Source: Bin87 sp965243255
Lineage (GTDB): Bacteria > Chloroflexota > Dehalococcoidia > Lucifugimonadales > UBA3495
Direction of reading: 5' to 3'
Length of the DNA: 64,000 nt
NCBI GenBank assembly: GCA_965243255.1
Contig: CBDEUH010000004.1
Coordinates: 1,240,001 to 1,304,000 of the forward strand
Shown piece after piece: positions 34,710 through 42,989 of this stretch (the first letter of the stretch is position 1; each line of letters starts with the position of its first letter). The translations under genes were made by a program, and so were the position numbers. The notes under the pieces are model-generated. The model was not told where the DNA came from. It ran no database searches and saw only the letters and a list, made by a program, of their open reading frames with translations.

Positions 34710-35024
34710 ATGGGACTGGACGTTGGAGTGGTAACGATCGACTACCTGGAACGGCCGGGTCAGCCAATGTACGGTTTCCTGCAAGCGCTGATGACTGACC
34801 CGGATGCGGGAAGCGAATTTGACCCGTTTGACTATGAAGGCAGTTGGGGTGATGGCTAGGAAGGCAACGCCTTTTGTGAGTTTGAGCGGGATGTGTTGCT
34901 CAGGCGCGCCGATGGTTGGGCCATGCATAAGAATCTGGACGCCAATGAGCGGGCTTTGTTGTTACAATGGATTGACGGTTTGCCCTACCGTGGCGATACG
35001 ATCATGCTTCACTTGGGGATATAG
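34710..35024 (+). pseudogene. Paralogue of the 34010 gene, interrupted by an in-frame TAG
   Basis: The frame begins with ATG at 34710 (MGLDVGVVTIDYLE), reaches TAG at 34857-34859 (codon 50), then continues open to TAG at 35022. The part after the stop still aligns with the intact paralogue upstream (RALLLQWIDGLPYRGDTIML). A single base change would restore the gene, so it looks like a recent loss, or a sequencing error. Confidence 0.6.
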
Positions 35025-35026
35025 CC

Positions 35027-35110
35027 ATGACCAGCCGGCGACAAGCGGCGCAAGACCGCTACGACCACATCCTGCCGGTCATTGAGAAGACTGCAAGCGG
35101 ATACTACTGA
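35027..35110 (+). CDS. Very short open frame, 27 aa
   Basis: MTSRRQAAQDRYDHILPVIE and a few more residues, ending in TGA. It starts 3 bp after the broken paralogue. It may be the remnant of a longer gene or a small coupled peptide; there is little to support it beyond position. Confidence 0.2.
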   Translation: MTSRRQAAQDRYDHILPVIEKTASGYY

Positions 35111-35181
35111 TTGAATCACACTTTGGAAAGAAGGTGGCAATTGGCTCTCAACGTCGGCTGTCCCTTGGCAAACCTACCACC

Positions 35182-35670
35182 ATGATAACCACCACCCAAC
35201 GCCCACTGTCTCCGGACGCCATCGCCGGCCTCGCTTCCGTTGCCGAGGTGTGCGAGGTGCTGCGCGCCTGGGGTTACCCGGACTTGGCCGAGCGGTTGGC
35301 TTACTTCGCCTCCGACGCAGACCTGGACGACGGTGATGTGCCACTTACCTTAGAGAGCGCTTTGGGGTTTCTGGCGTTTTTCGGGGCAGTGGAGTCGGAA
35401 GGTGAGATTGGCCTCACCTGCTCGCAAGAGGGCTGGCTCTGCGCCGATTGGCGTTTCCCGGATCACCGTATAGTTGCCATTTGGTTCATCGATTTGGAAC
35501 GAGTTGACTATGCTGCGCGCAAAGCGGATGGGCGTTTTGCCGACCTTGATCAAAAGGGATCAGTTAGCAGTCGCGAACAAACTACCAAGCGGCTGGTAGA
35601 TACGAAGAAATGGTTCACATGGTTCAAGGAGCGAACAGTCGTCGTGAGCTCGAATCTGAAGACCACGTAG
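35182..35670 (+). CDS. Hypothetical protein, 162 aa, overlapping the next gene
   Basis: The first 70 residues look helical (VAEVCEVLRAWGYPDLAERL), followed by a beta-rich part (RIVAIWFIDLERVDYAARKA) and a Lys/Thr-rich end (LVDTKKWFTWF). I do not recognise the family. The ATG at 35182 is chosen over 35134 because the preceding residues look like leader. Its last 61 nt overlap the following gene in another frame, which suggests a conserved coupled pair. Confidence 0.6.
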   Translation: MITTTQRPLSPDAIAGLASVAEVCEVLRAWGYPDLAERLAYFASDADLDDGDVPLTLESALGFLAFFGAVESEGEIGLTCSQEGWLCADWRFPDHRIVAIWFIDLERVDYAARKADGRFADLDQKGSVSSREQTTKRLVDTKKWFTWFKERTVVVSSNLKTT

Positions 35671-36062
35671 CCCGCTACTGCAGACCACGATACATCCGAG
35701 AGGACGGCACGGTCGCCCCCTCAGCATTCCATATTCGCCCTGGAGAGGAATTCTTATCCACCAACTGGTTAGAGTTTTTTCACGATTCGGAGCGTTCCGT
35801 TCAAATCTCCGGCGTGCATCAAGCTCTTGCCAGCAAGGGCTTCCGCGTCAGTGGCAGTGGGGCTTTTGTCGTGCTGAACGTAGGAGACTCGGTTATGTTT
35901 ACCCGTGATAACCTGAACGTAGCGATTCAGTTTTTCGCATTGGGCGAGCCGCACGACCCGTCTCACGCCGGCATATTCGGCTATACTGCGGAAAACAGCG
36001 CAAACATTGCAGCTATGCTTGCCCAATCACTCGAGCCTGAGCAGTTCTATTCTGCACGCTAA
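35610..36062 (+). CDS. Hypothetical protein, 150 aa, partner of the overlapping upstream gene
   Basis: The core HVARYCRPRYIREDG and FLSTNWLEFF looks like a conserved small-protein family of unknown role commonly found as the second gene of such overlapping pairs (recall, not verified). Base composition is more A/T-rich than the surrounding genes. The two-gene overlap and orphan position would suit a toxin-antitoxin-like or mobile pair, but no known toxin motif is seen. Confidence 0.6.
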   Translation: MVHMVQGANSRRELESEDHVARYCRPRYIREDGTVAPSAFHIRPGEEFLSTNWLEFFHDSERSVQISGVHQALASKGFRVSGSGAFVVLNVGDSVMFTRDNLNVAIQFFALGEPHDPSHAGIFGYTAENSANIAAMLAQSLEPEQFYSAR

Positions 36063-36092
36063 CCTACTTCCTCAATCAAGGACGACACCCTT

Positions 36093-37100
36093 ATGAAGTA
36101 CCGACAGTTGCCCCGCACTGACCTTTTGCTTTCCGAAGTTGGGTTTGGCGTTTGGACCGTGGCCACCAACTGGTGGGGGCGCATCCCGGAGGAGACCCGG
36201 CGCCAGCTGCTGGAGGAGGCCCTGGAGTTGGGCATCAACTTCTTCGATACCGCCGATACCTACGGCGACGGCTACGGCGAGGAGATTCTGGCCAAGTTCA
36301 TGAGCCACCGCCGCCACGACATGATTATCGCCACCAAGTTCGGCTACGACATCTACGACCAGACCACGCCGCGGGTCGGCCACCAGGAGCGTCCGCAGAA
36401 GTTTGAGCCGGAGTTCATCCGTTTTGCCTGCGAGCAGTCGCTGCGCCGGCTGAACACCGACTACATCGACCTGTACCAGCTGCACAACCCGCGTATCGCG
36501 GCCATCGAGGACGACGACGTGTTTGAGACGCTGGAGGCGCTGAAGCACGAGGGGAAGATACGCTACTACGGCTCGGCCCTCGGCCCGGACATCGGCTGGT
36601 TTGAGGAGGGGCAGGCCAGCATGGAGGAGCGGCACGTAGATAGCTGCCAGATTATCTACAGCATCCTGGAGCAGGACCCGGCCAAAGACTTCTTTCCCAT
36701 CGCCGAGAAGGAGCAGGTGGGGCTGCTGTCCCGGGTGCCCCACGCCTCGGAGGCGCTGACCGGACGCTACGACGCGCCGCCGGAGTTCGACGAGAACGAC
36801 CACCGTTCGTATCGCCGGCACCAGTGGCTGAGCGAAGCGCTGGTCAAGGTGGAGCAGGTCAAGTTCCTGGCCGGCGAGGAGGCCGGTCGCAGCATGAGCC
36901 AGGCGGCCATCCAGTTCGTGCTGCACCAGCCCACCATCACTAGCGTGCTGCCCAACTTCACGACGCTGGAGGAGCTGAAAGAGTACTCCGAGGCCGTGGA
37001 GACGCCGCCCTTGTCGGAGGGCGACCAGTCCATTATTGACGACCTGTGGGTCAACAACTTCTACGTTGAGCCGGTGGAGCCGGAGTTCCGGGAGATTTAG
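36093..37100 (+). CDS. Aldo/keto reductase, 335 aa
   Basis: The AKR tetrad is visible: Asp in FFDTADTYGDGYGEE, Tyr in the same motif, Lys in IIATKFGYD, and His in YQLHNPR. The N-terminus RTDLLLSEVGFGVWTV is typical. NADPH-dependent reduction of aldehydes or ketones is expected; substrate unknown. It is followed by a Fur-family gene in the same direction. Confidence 0.92.
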   Translation: MKYRQLPRTDLLLSEVGFGVWTVATNWWGRIPEETRRQLLEEALELGINFFDTADTYGDGYGEEILAKFMSHRRHDMIIATKFGYDIYDQTTPRVGHQERPQKFEPEFIRFACEQSLRRLNTDYIDLYQLHNPRIAAIEDDDVFETLEALKHEGKIRYYGSALGPDIGWFEEGQASMEERHVDSCQIIYSILEQDPAKDFFPIAEKEQVGLLSRVPHASEALTGRYDAPPEFDENDHRSYRRHQWLSEALVKVEQVKFLAGEEAGRSMSQAAIQFVLHQPTITSVLPNFTTLEELKEYSEAVETPPLSEGDQSIIDDLWVNNFYVEPVEPEFREI

Positions 37101-37107
37101 CCGTCGT

Positions 37108-37137
37108 TTGCGGCTGCTGCGGGGCGGGTGCTATACT
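37108..37137 (+). promoter_or_regulatory. Possible promoter for the Fur-family gene
   Basis: TATACT at 37132-37137 with TTGCGG at 37108-37113, 18 nt apart. The -10 is good and the -35 is weak. It lies about 58 nt before the ATG at 37195. Confidence 0.4.
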
Positions 37138-37194
37138 CCCGGAAGGGCGTGGCCGGCGCGGTTTCATCCCCGGCGGCGTCCCGGAGGGAATCTT

Positions 37195-37647
37195 ATGATG
37201 CAAAATGCGGTGGTCCAGCAGCTCCGTCAGGGCGGCGTGCGGGTGACGCCCCAGCGACTGGCCATCGCCGAGGCGGTGCTCAACTCCAGCGACCACCCCA
37301 CCGTGCAGCAGATTCACGAGCGGGTGCAGCAGCACTTCCCGTCGATGACGCTGGCCACGGTGTATTCCACGCTGGGGGTGCTGTCCAAAAGCGGGCTGAT
37401 CCAGGAGTTGCCCTTCGCCAAGCAGTCGAGGTACGAGAGCAACGTATTGCCGCATGTCAACCTGGTCTGCGTCGGGTGCGGCAACATCACCGACGCGGAC
37501 GACGGCAGCGCGATTATCGTTCGCCTGCGGGAGCAGGTGGCCAGCGAAACCGGCTTTCAGGCGATGTGGCAGCGCATCGACTTCCACGGCTGGTGTCCGG
37601 CCTGCACCGCCGCCGGCCAGCCGGAAACGGCCAGCGCAGCCGACTGA
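37195..37647 (+). CDS. Fur-family transcriptional regulator (Fur/PerR-like)
   Basis: 150 residues. Winged-helix N-terminal part (GVRVTPQRLAIAEAVLNSSD and MTLATVYSTLGVLSKSGLI) followed by the dimerisation half with the structural zinc cysteines Cys92, Cys95, Cys134 and Cys137. The AVYNALNKL-type recognition helix appears as ATVYSTLGVL. It should repress or activate iron or peroxide genes. Which regulon is not visible, but suf, ferritin and BtuF-like genes in this window are natural targets. ATG at 37195 with GGAGGG upstream. Confidence 0.88.
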   Translation: MMQNAVVQQLRQGGVRVTPQRLAIAEAVLNSSDHPTVQQIHERVQQHFPSMTLATVYSTLGVLSKSGLIQELPFAKQSRYESNVLPHVNLVCVGCGNITDADDGSAIIVRLREQVASETGFQAMWQRIDFHGWCPACTAAGQPETASAAD

Positions 37648-37657
37648 TCGTCAGCCC

Positions 37658-38023
37658 ATGATTACGGGCGTGGTAGGCGTAACGCTCTGGACGGACAACC
37701 TGGAGGTTATGCTCCGGTTCTACCGGGACACGCTGCGCCTGCGGTTGCATTCCTTTCACGAAGACGAGGGGTTTGCCGCCTTTGAACTGGGCGACGTGCG
37801 GTTCAACGTGGGCCGGCACGGCGGCGTCAGTGGGCCGTCCCGGGACCCGCTGCGGGTGATGCCGCACCTGGGCGTCAGCGACATCCACGGTGAGCATCGG
37901 CGTTTAGCCGGCGAGGGCGTGGAGTTCATCCGCGTGCCGGAGCAGGAGCATTGGGGCGGATGGGTCGCAACGCTGAAAGACCCGGACGGCAACGTGCTGC
38001 AACTGTTGCAGTTCCCGGAGTAA
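37658..38023 (+). CDS. VOC-family protein, 121 aa
   Basis: Single glyoxalase-fold module: GVTLWTDNLEVMLRFYRDTL opens it and WVATLKDPDGNVLQLLQFPE closes it, with the metal-ligand Glu replaced by Gln (NVLQLLQ), so the usual metal site may be altered. Only 10 bp after the Fur gene, suggesting shared transcription. Function not assignable. Confidence 0.82.
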   Translation: MITGVVGVTLWTDNLEVMLRFYRDTLRLRLHSFHEDEGFAAFELGDVRFNVGRHGGVSGPSRDPLRVMPHLGVSDIHGEHRRLAGEGVEFIRVPEQEHWGGWVATLKDPDGNVLQLLQFPE

Positions 38024-38026
38024 CGC

Positions 38027-38683
38027 TCAGTCGGCGGCCTGCTCCTGCGTGGCCTCCGGGGTGTAGTGAGGGCGCACCAGCTCGTACACGTCGTCGGTGT
38101 GGCAGTACATATTGCCGGCCAGGCGTCCGGTGGGGCGCAGGAGTTCGTGGTTGATGCGGAGCCCGTTGGGGCCTTCGTAAAGGATGTCGTCGCGCACGTG
38201 CATCCGGACGATTTCGCCGATGACCAGGCCGTGGGCGTGGGGCTGCTCGCCAATGTTGACCACCTGGGTCAGGCGACACTCCATGTTGACCGGCGACTCC
38301 AGGACGCGGGGCGCCTTGACCATTGCGCTGGGCGCTTCGGTCAATCCGGCGATGTCGAACTCGGAGACGTCGGACGGGTACTCGGCGGCGGTGGCGTTCA
38401 TGGCGGCGGCGATGTCGTCCACGACGACGTTGACCACGTACTCGCCGGTTTCCTCCACGTTGGTAAGGGTGTCCTTGCGCTTGTCATCCCAGCCGGGAGC
38501 GCGGCGGGACGAGGAGAAAATCAGCGTAGGCGGGTTGTAGGCCATGGCGTTGAAGAAGCTGTACGGCGCCAGGTTCACCACGCCCTCGGTGGAGATGGTG
38601 GAAACGAAGGCGATGGGGCGCGGCACCACCACGCCGGTGAGAATCATGTTGAAGCGGTCAAAGTTCCGGGGGTCAATCAGCAT
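38027..38683 (-). CDS. Flavin reductase-like FMN-binding protein, 218 aa
   Basis: IDPRNFDRFNMILTGVVVPR and NLAPYSFFNAMAYNPPTLIF are hallmarks of the DIM6/NTAB flavin reductase family. It would bind FMN and could supply reduced flavin to oxygenases. The ATG at 38683 is chosen because CAGGAG lies 9 nt upstream; an in-frame ATG at 38713 is possible. Transcribed towards the VOC gene (3 bp between stops). Confidence 0.9.
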   Translation of the reverse strand: MLIDPRNFDRFNMILTGVVVPRPIAFVSTISTEGVVNLAPYSFFNAMAYNPPTLIFSSSRRAPGWDDKRKDTLTNVEETGEYVVNVVVDDIAAAMNATAAEYPSDVSEFDIAGLTEAPSAMVKAPRVLESPVNMECRLTQVVNIGEQPHAHGLVIGEIVRMHVRDDILYEGPNGLRINHELLRPTGRLAGNMYCHTDDVYELVRPHYTPEATQEQAAD

Positions 38684-38805
38684 TTGGGATGGCTCCTGTG
38701 GCTTGGGCGTCACCAGTCCGCCGCGAGTTGCAGGAGATTATACCCTGTAACTTCCGTGGCGTGGCTAAATTGCCGTTGCCGCCGGATTTGGGTACAATCG
38801 CCGCC

Positions 38806-39996
38806 ATGATTGACGGGGCGTTACAGGGACTGAAAGTGCTGGACCTGAGCGAGGACATCGCCGGGTCTTTTTGCGCCAGGCTGCTGGCCGACTACGGGGC
38901 CGACGTGCTCAAGGTGGAGCCGCCCGGCGGGTCGGCGATGCGCCGGGTTGGGCCGTTCTATCACGACGACCCGCACCCGGAGAAAAGCCTTTTCTTCCTG
39001 ATCCTGAACCTGAACAAGAAGGGCGTTACCCTGAACCTGCAATCGGCATCGGGCCGAAGGCTACTGCGGGATCTAGCCGGCCACGTTGACCTGATTGTGG
39101 AGAGCTACCGGCCGGGCTACCTGGAGGACCTGGGCATCGGTTACGAAGACCTGGCGGCGACCAATCCCAAGTTGGTGATGACCTCCATCACTCCCTTCGG
39201 GCAGACGGGGCCGTACAGCCAGTACGCCGGCCAGGAAATCGTTTCCTACGCCATGGGTATGGTCATGGGCATCAGCGGGGTGCAGGGTCGCCCGCCGCTG
39301 AAGCACGGCGGGTTCCAGGCGCAGTACCAGGGCGGGCTGTTCGGGGCCGGCGCGACGGCGATGGCGCTGTTCGCCCAGGACCGGCACGGCGTGGGGCAGC
39401 ACGTTGACGTGTCCATCACCGAGTGCGTGGCGTCCACGATGATGGCGACGCAGACGATTTATCCGTTCATCGGCGGCGTGCAGATACGGCGGGCCGACGG
39501 CACAATGTGGGAAAACCCGATGCCCTGCAAGGACGGCTGGATCATCGTGCAGGCTGGCGGCGGCGCGACGTGGGATGACATCGCCGACTTCTTCCGGGCG
39601 CCGGAGCTGCTGGAGCCGCGCTTTGCCGACCGGGCGCAGCGGGTTCGAAATGGGCCGGCCATGGACCAGGTGGTGCTGGATGCCATCAAGGACCGGGAGA
39701 AGTGGGAGCTGTTCCCCAAGGCCGCCGAAAAGCGGATGCTGTTCGGGCTGGTGCAGACGCCCAGCGAGTTGGCCGATTGCCCGCAGCTGGAATCGCGGGA
39801 GTTTTACCGGGAGACGGAGCATCCGGTAATCGGCAAGGTGAAGGTGCCGGCCGAACTGTTCCGGATGTCGCCACACGGATACCAGTTGCGGATGGCCGCT
39901 CCCACGTTGGGGCAGCACAACCAGGAAGTGTATGGTGAGGGACTGGGCTACAGCCTGCAAGAGCTGTCCGTGATGCGGCAGACCGACGTAATCTGA
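38806..39996 (+). CDS. CaiB/BaiF (type III) CoA-transferase, first member of a pair
   Basis: 396 residues. The nucleotide-fold start GLKVLDLSEDIAGSFCARLL and ADYGADVLKVEPPGG are typical. At the position of the catalytic Asp the sequence has Glu144 (YAGQEIVSYAMG). It transfers CoA between organic acids. The neighbour at 40014 is a different CaiB/BaiF protein lacking any acid there, so the two likely act as a heteromer, as in benzylsuccinate CoA-transferase BbsEF (analogy). ATG at 38806. Confidence 0.9.
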   Translation: MIDGALQGLKVLDLSEDIAGSFCARLLADYGADVLKVEPPGGSAMRRVGPFYHDDPHPEKSLFFLILNLNKKGVTLNLQSASGRRLLRDLAGHVDLIVESYRPGYLEDLGIGYEDLAATNPKLVMTSITPFGQTGPYSQYAGQEIVSYAMGMVMGISGVQGRPPLKHGGFQAQYQGGLFGAGATAMALFAQDRHGVGQHVDVSITECVASTMMATQTIYPFIGGVQIRRADGTMWENPMPCKDGWIIVQAGGGATWDDIADFFRAPELLEPRFADRAQRVRNGPAMDQVVLDAIKDREKWELFPKAAEKRMLFGLVQTPSELADCPQLESREFYRETEHPVIGKVKVPAELFRMSPHGYQLRMAAPTLGQHNQEVYGEGLGYSLQELSVMRQTDVI

Positions 39997-40013
39997 AACG
40001 GAGCCGTTGAGCT

Positions 40014-41366
40014 ATGAGCACGCTGCCGCTGGAAGGCATCCGGGTCCTGGATTCCACCTACGTATTCGCGCTGCCCTACACCGGCGGTCAGCTGGCCGAC
40101 CTGGGCGCGGAGGTCATCAAGATTGAGGGGCCAGGCCGTCCGGACATCACGCGGGGCGGTGGTCTCTACGGAACCTTTCCCGACAACGAACCCGGCGAAG
40201 ACTGGTGGAACCGTCCATCGACCTACCAACTGCTGAACCGGGGCAAGCGTTCGCTGGTGCTGGATATGTCCCGGGAAGAAGGTCGCGAGATTTTCCGGGA
40301 GCTGGTGATGGTCAGTGACGTGGTGATGGAGAACTTCACGCCGCGGGTGATGCGACGGTGGGGCCTGGACTACCCCAACCTGCGCAAGCTGCGTCCGGAC
40401 GTCATCATGGTGTCCAACACCGGCTACGGGCACGGGGACGGGCCGTATTCGTCGTATCCGGCCCAGGCCACCACGCAGGAAGGCACCCACGGGCACTGCT
40501 GGATTACCGGCTATCCGGGGGACGAGCCGTCCAAGGCCGGCCGGTCTTTCGTCGATTTCCTGTCCACCTGGAGCGCGATGTTCGCCATCGGCTCGGCGCT
40601 ACGCTACCGAAACCGCACCGGCAAGGGGCAGTGGGTGGACATAGGGATGTACCAGGCGGGAGTGATGTTCCTGTCGGAATACCTGATGGACGCCATGGTC
40701 AACGGACGAGAGGGCGAACGCATCGGCAACCGGCATCCGTACCGGGCGCCGCAGGGAGCCTACCCGGCGGCCGGCGATGACCAGTGGATTACGCTGTCGG
40801 TGGCAGACGATGCGCAGTGGCAAACCCTGTGCCGGCTGATGGGGCGGGATGACCTGGCCGGCGATGGGGGTCTGCTAACGCTGGGCGGCCGTCAGCAGCG
40901 CCACGACGAGATTGACGCGTCAATCGGCGAATGGACTTGCCAGCAGGACAAGTACGACCTGATGCACGCGCTGCAAGGGGTCGGCATTGCATCCGGGCCG
41001 GTGTTGAGCGGCAAGGAAGTGCACTTCGACCCGCACTATCGCAGCCGCAACTTCCTGGAGCGGGTGGAATACCCAGCGGAACGGGGCATGGGCACGCGGA
41101 TCATCATGGGCCGCCCCTACCAGCTGTCGAAGACTCCGCTGGCGGTGCGGGGGCCGGCGCCCAAGTTCGGGCAGGACAACGTGGACCTGCTGGAGGCGCT
41201 GCTGGGCAAACCGGCCGAGCAGGTGGCGCGTTGGGCCCATGACACGGTGATAACCGACGTGCCCGTTGACGGCGAGCCGTCGCCGGCCCTGGACCCGCAG
41301 GAGTTGGTTGAGCGGAAGCAGTTGGCCGAGTGGGACCCGGACTATCGGCTGCGGCTGGGGATTTGA
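40014..41366 (+). CDS. CaiB/BaiF CoA-transferase, second member of a pair
   Basis: 450 residues with GIRVLDSTYVFALPYTGGQL and LADLGAEVIKIEGPG. The region aligned to the catalytic Asp reads SYPAQATTQEGTHG, with Ala in place of Asp. It starts 17 bp after the first member. It aligns well with the protein at 57781 (shared ENFTPRVMRR and MVSNTGYGHG). Probably the non-catalytic or substrate-binding subunit of a heteromer. Confidence 0.88.
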   Translation: MSTLPLEGIRVLDSTYVFALPYTGGQLADLGAEVIKIEGPGRPDITRGGGLYGTFPDNEPGEDWWNRPSTYQLLNRGKRSLVLDMSREEGREIFRELVMVSDVVMENFTPRVMRRWGLDYPNLRKLRPDVIMVSNTGYGHGDGPYSSYPAQATTQEGTHGHCWITGYPGDEPSKAGRSFVDFLSTWSAMFAIGSALRYRNRTGKGQWVDIGMYQAGVMFLSEYLMDAMVNGREGERIGNRHPYRAPQGAYPAAGDDQWITLSVADDAQWQTLCRLMGRDDLAGDGGLLTLGGRQQRHDEIDASIGEWTCQQDKYDLMHALQGVGIASGPVLSGKEVHFDPHYRSRNFLERVEYPAERGMGTRIIMGRPYQLSKTPLAVRGPAPKFGQDNVDLLEALLGKPAEQVARWAHDTVITDVPVDGEPSPALDPQELVERKQLAEWDPDYRLRLGI

Positions 41367-41403
41367 CGATTGGGCCGTCGGGGGCTACGCTGACAATAGG
41401 CGT

Positions 41404-41475
41404 GGGCCCGTAGCTCAGTGGTAGAGCGTCCGACTCATAATCGGCAGGTCACAGGTTCGAACCCTGTCGGGCCCA
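41404..41475 (+). tRNA. tRNA with CAU anticodon (Met, or Ile2 if modified)
   Basis: 72 nt: acceptor GGGCCCG (41404-41410) pairs with CGGGCCC (41468-41474), then discriminator A. D-arm AGCTCAGTGGTAGAGC, anticodon loop CTCATAA, and T-arm ACAGG-TTCGAAC-CCTGT are all good. The first pair of the anticodon stem (T/C) is mismatched. The CCGACTCATAATCGG stem resembles tRNA-Ile2, whose C34 is changed to lysidine, as much as elongator Met; I cannot decide. CCA is not encoded. Confidence 0.93.
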
Positions 41476-41530
41476 CTTTACAAGGCGCTGACGTGCTGTT
41501 CTGTGTCACCCGAGACGGGGATGTGTGGTT

Positions 41531-42670
41531 ATGATTGAATGGCTTGGCATCAGCCATCTTTTTGAGCTATCACGGACGGAAGCGATTGCGGGCTTTTTCA
41601 CCCCGCTGGCGGTTTTCGCCGCGTTTTTCCTGGCGCAGTTGATTCTGCCGGGAAGGCGGGTTACCGGCTACGTCATCAATCCGGAGACCGGCGAGCCGCG
41701 CAACTATCGGCTGAACGGCATCCTGGTGTTTGCCATCGCGGTGATTGTGTGGGCCTTCGAGTTGACCGGAATGCCCCGGGACTGGTTCTATCGCTCCTCG
41801 ATATATGCGGTGGCCGGCGGGACGGTCTTTTGCATTGTCTTCTCCATCTTCGCAATGCTGGGCCGCTCCCAGGGGGAGACCAAGAATCCCTTCATCGCGT
41901 TCTGGGATGGCCGCGCGCTGGAGCTAACCCTGTTCAAGGAGCGCTTCGACGTCAAGATGTACCTGTATGTCGTGGGCGGGACGATGTTGTCCATCAACGC
42001 CCTATCCGGCGTGGCGTACCACTACGGACGCTTCGGCGAGGACTTCAATCCAGGCGTTTTTCTGTATGCGGCGTTTTTCGCCTTTTACGTCCTGGACTAC
42101 TTCATCTTCGAGCGCGTGCAGCTTTACACCTACGACTTGATCCACGAGCACCTGGGGATGAAGCTGATATGGGGCGGCCTGGTGATTTACGGATGGCTAT
42201 ACATCCTTCCCTTGTGGGGTATGGCCGCTTATCCGAATCCCGGATTCTCGACGGGATGGACTTACGTCTGGCTCATCGGGTCGGCGGCGACGTTCCTGTT
42301 CGGGTGGAGCATTTCCCGCGGCGCGAACATGCAGAAATACACGTTCAAGCGCTGGCCCGACCGCAAGTTTCTCGGGATCATCGAACCCAAGTACATTGAG
42401 GCCGGCAGCCGCAAGATTCTGTACAACGGTTTCTGGGGCCCGGCGCGGCATTTCAACTACATGGGCGAGGGATTCTTCTGCCTTTCTGTCGCGCTGGCGT
42501 TCGGCTACTTTGCCAATCCCTGGGCCTGGACCTACTTTGTCTTCATCGTATCGCTGTTCACGTGGCGGCAGCGAGTTGACGAGAAGAACTGCGCCGAGAA
42601 GTACGGGGCCGAGAAGTGGGCGGAGTATCGGGCGCGGGTGAAGTACCGGATTTTCCCCGGCATTTATTAG
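41531..42670 (+). CDS. ERG4/ERG24-family sterol reductase-like membrane protein
   Basis: 379 residues with about nine membrane segments. The C-terminus is decisive: GFWGPARHFNYMGEGFF, then WRQRVDEKNCAEKYGAEKW and YRARVKYRIFPGIY, which is the NADPH-binding end of C-14/C-24(28)/C-7 sterol reductases and the lamin B receptor family. It should reduce a double bond in a sterol or related polycyclic isoprenoid. Bacterial members are uncommon and no sterol synthesis gene is nearby. ATG at 41531; GTG at 41525 is possible. It follows the tRNA by 55 bp. Confidence 0.85.
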   Translation: MIEWLGISHLFELSRTEAIAGFFTPLAVFAAFFLAQLILPGRRVTGYVINPETGEPRNYRLNGILVFAIAVIVWAFELTGMPRDWFYRSSIYAVAGGTVFCIVFSIFAMLGRSQGETKNPFIAFWDGRALELTLFKERFDVKMYLYVVGGTMLSINALSGVAYHYGRFGEDFNPGVFLYAAFFAFYVLDYFIFERVQLYTYDLIHEHLGMKLIWGGLVIYGWLYILPLWGMAAYPNPGFSTGWTYVWLIGSAATFLFGWSISRGANMQKYTFKRWPDRKFLGIIEPKYIEAGSRKILYNGFWGPARHFNYMGEGFFCLSVALAFGYFANPWAWTYFVFIVSLFTWRQRVDEKNCAEKYGAEKWAEYRARVKYRIFPGIY

Positions 42671-42705
42671 CCTGCGTCGGCCAGGCTCGGGCTTGGCCCA
42701 GGCTA

Positions 42706-42737
42706 CGGGTGAAGATCGGGTTGCCGCTCTTCACCCG
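42706..42737. repeat. 9-bp perfect inverted repeat
   Basis: CGGGTGAAG at 42706-42714 and CTTCACCCG at 42729-42737 with a 14-nt loop. No T-tract follows, and its right arm ends exactly where the duplicated hydantoinase fragment begins, so it may mark a recombination border. Confidence 0.5.
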
Positions 42738-42810
42738 GTCACGTAGCCATTTTTCAAGTCCCACTGGGATGCGTCCTTGCGGCGATCCTGGGGCTGGCCG
42801 TAACCGCCGC
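42738..42810. repeat. Direct repeat of 73 bp, copy A (fragment of hydantoinase gene end)
   Basis: This segment is almost identical to 43370-43442 (one visible mismatch, CCTGG versus CCCGG). It therefore duplicates the last codons and stop of the hydantoinase gene on the minus strand. It is a relic of duplication or recombination flanking the small secreted peptide gene. Confidence 0.8.
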
Positions 42811-42868
42811 GCCATGCTTGTCACAATGGCTCCGCGCCGCAATTTTCTCACCGCCTTCACAGGTTGAC

Positions 42869-42898
42869 TTGACACGAGCCGTATCAATGTTATAGAAT
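42869..42898 (+). promoter_or_regulatory. Strong promoter for the small secreted peptide gene
   Basis: TTGACA at 42869-42874 and TATAGA at 42891-42896 (16 nt) or TAGAAT at 42893-42898 (18 nt). The transcript would have a leader of about 90 nt before the ATG at 42990. Confidence 0.65.
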
Positions 42899-42989
42899 AA
42901 CCCATATCAAACCTATGGAAGTTGCTCGCCAATAACAGAGCCTGCGAAAGTTGGTAATACCGAACAACAGGATCGTATGGAGGTCCAAA

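Larger units (their letters stand above)
42671..42989. other. Intergenic stretch with duplicated gene fragment and promoter
   Basis: Contains a 9-bp inverted repeat (42706-42714 and 42729-42737), a 73-bp copy of the end of the hydantoinase gene (42738-42810), and a strong promoter at 42869-42898. No intact gene of its own. Confidence 0.7.

Noticed and set aside
34857..34859. TAG read as pyrrolysine or another amino acid
   Set aside because: No pyl genes or downstream element are seen, and other genes here end in TAG. A simple nonsense mutation is more likely.
42706..42737. Terminator for the sterol reductase gene
   Set aside because: The inverted repeat lacks a T-tract and its arm joins exactly to a duplicated fragment, so it looks like a recombination border.
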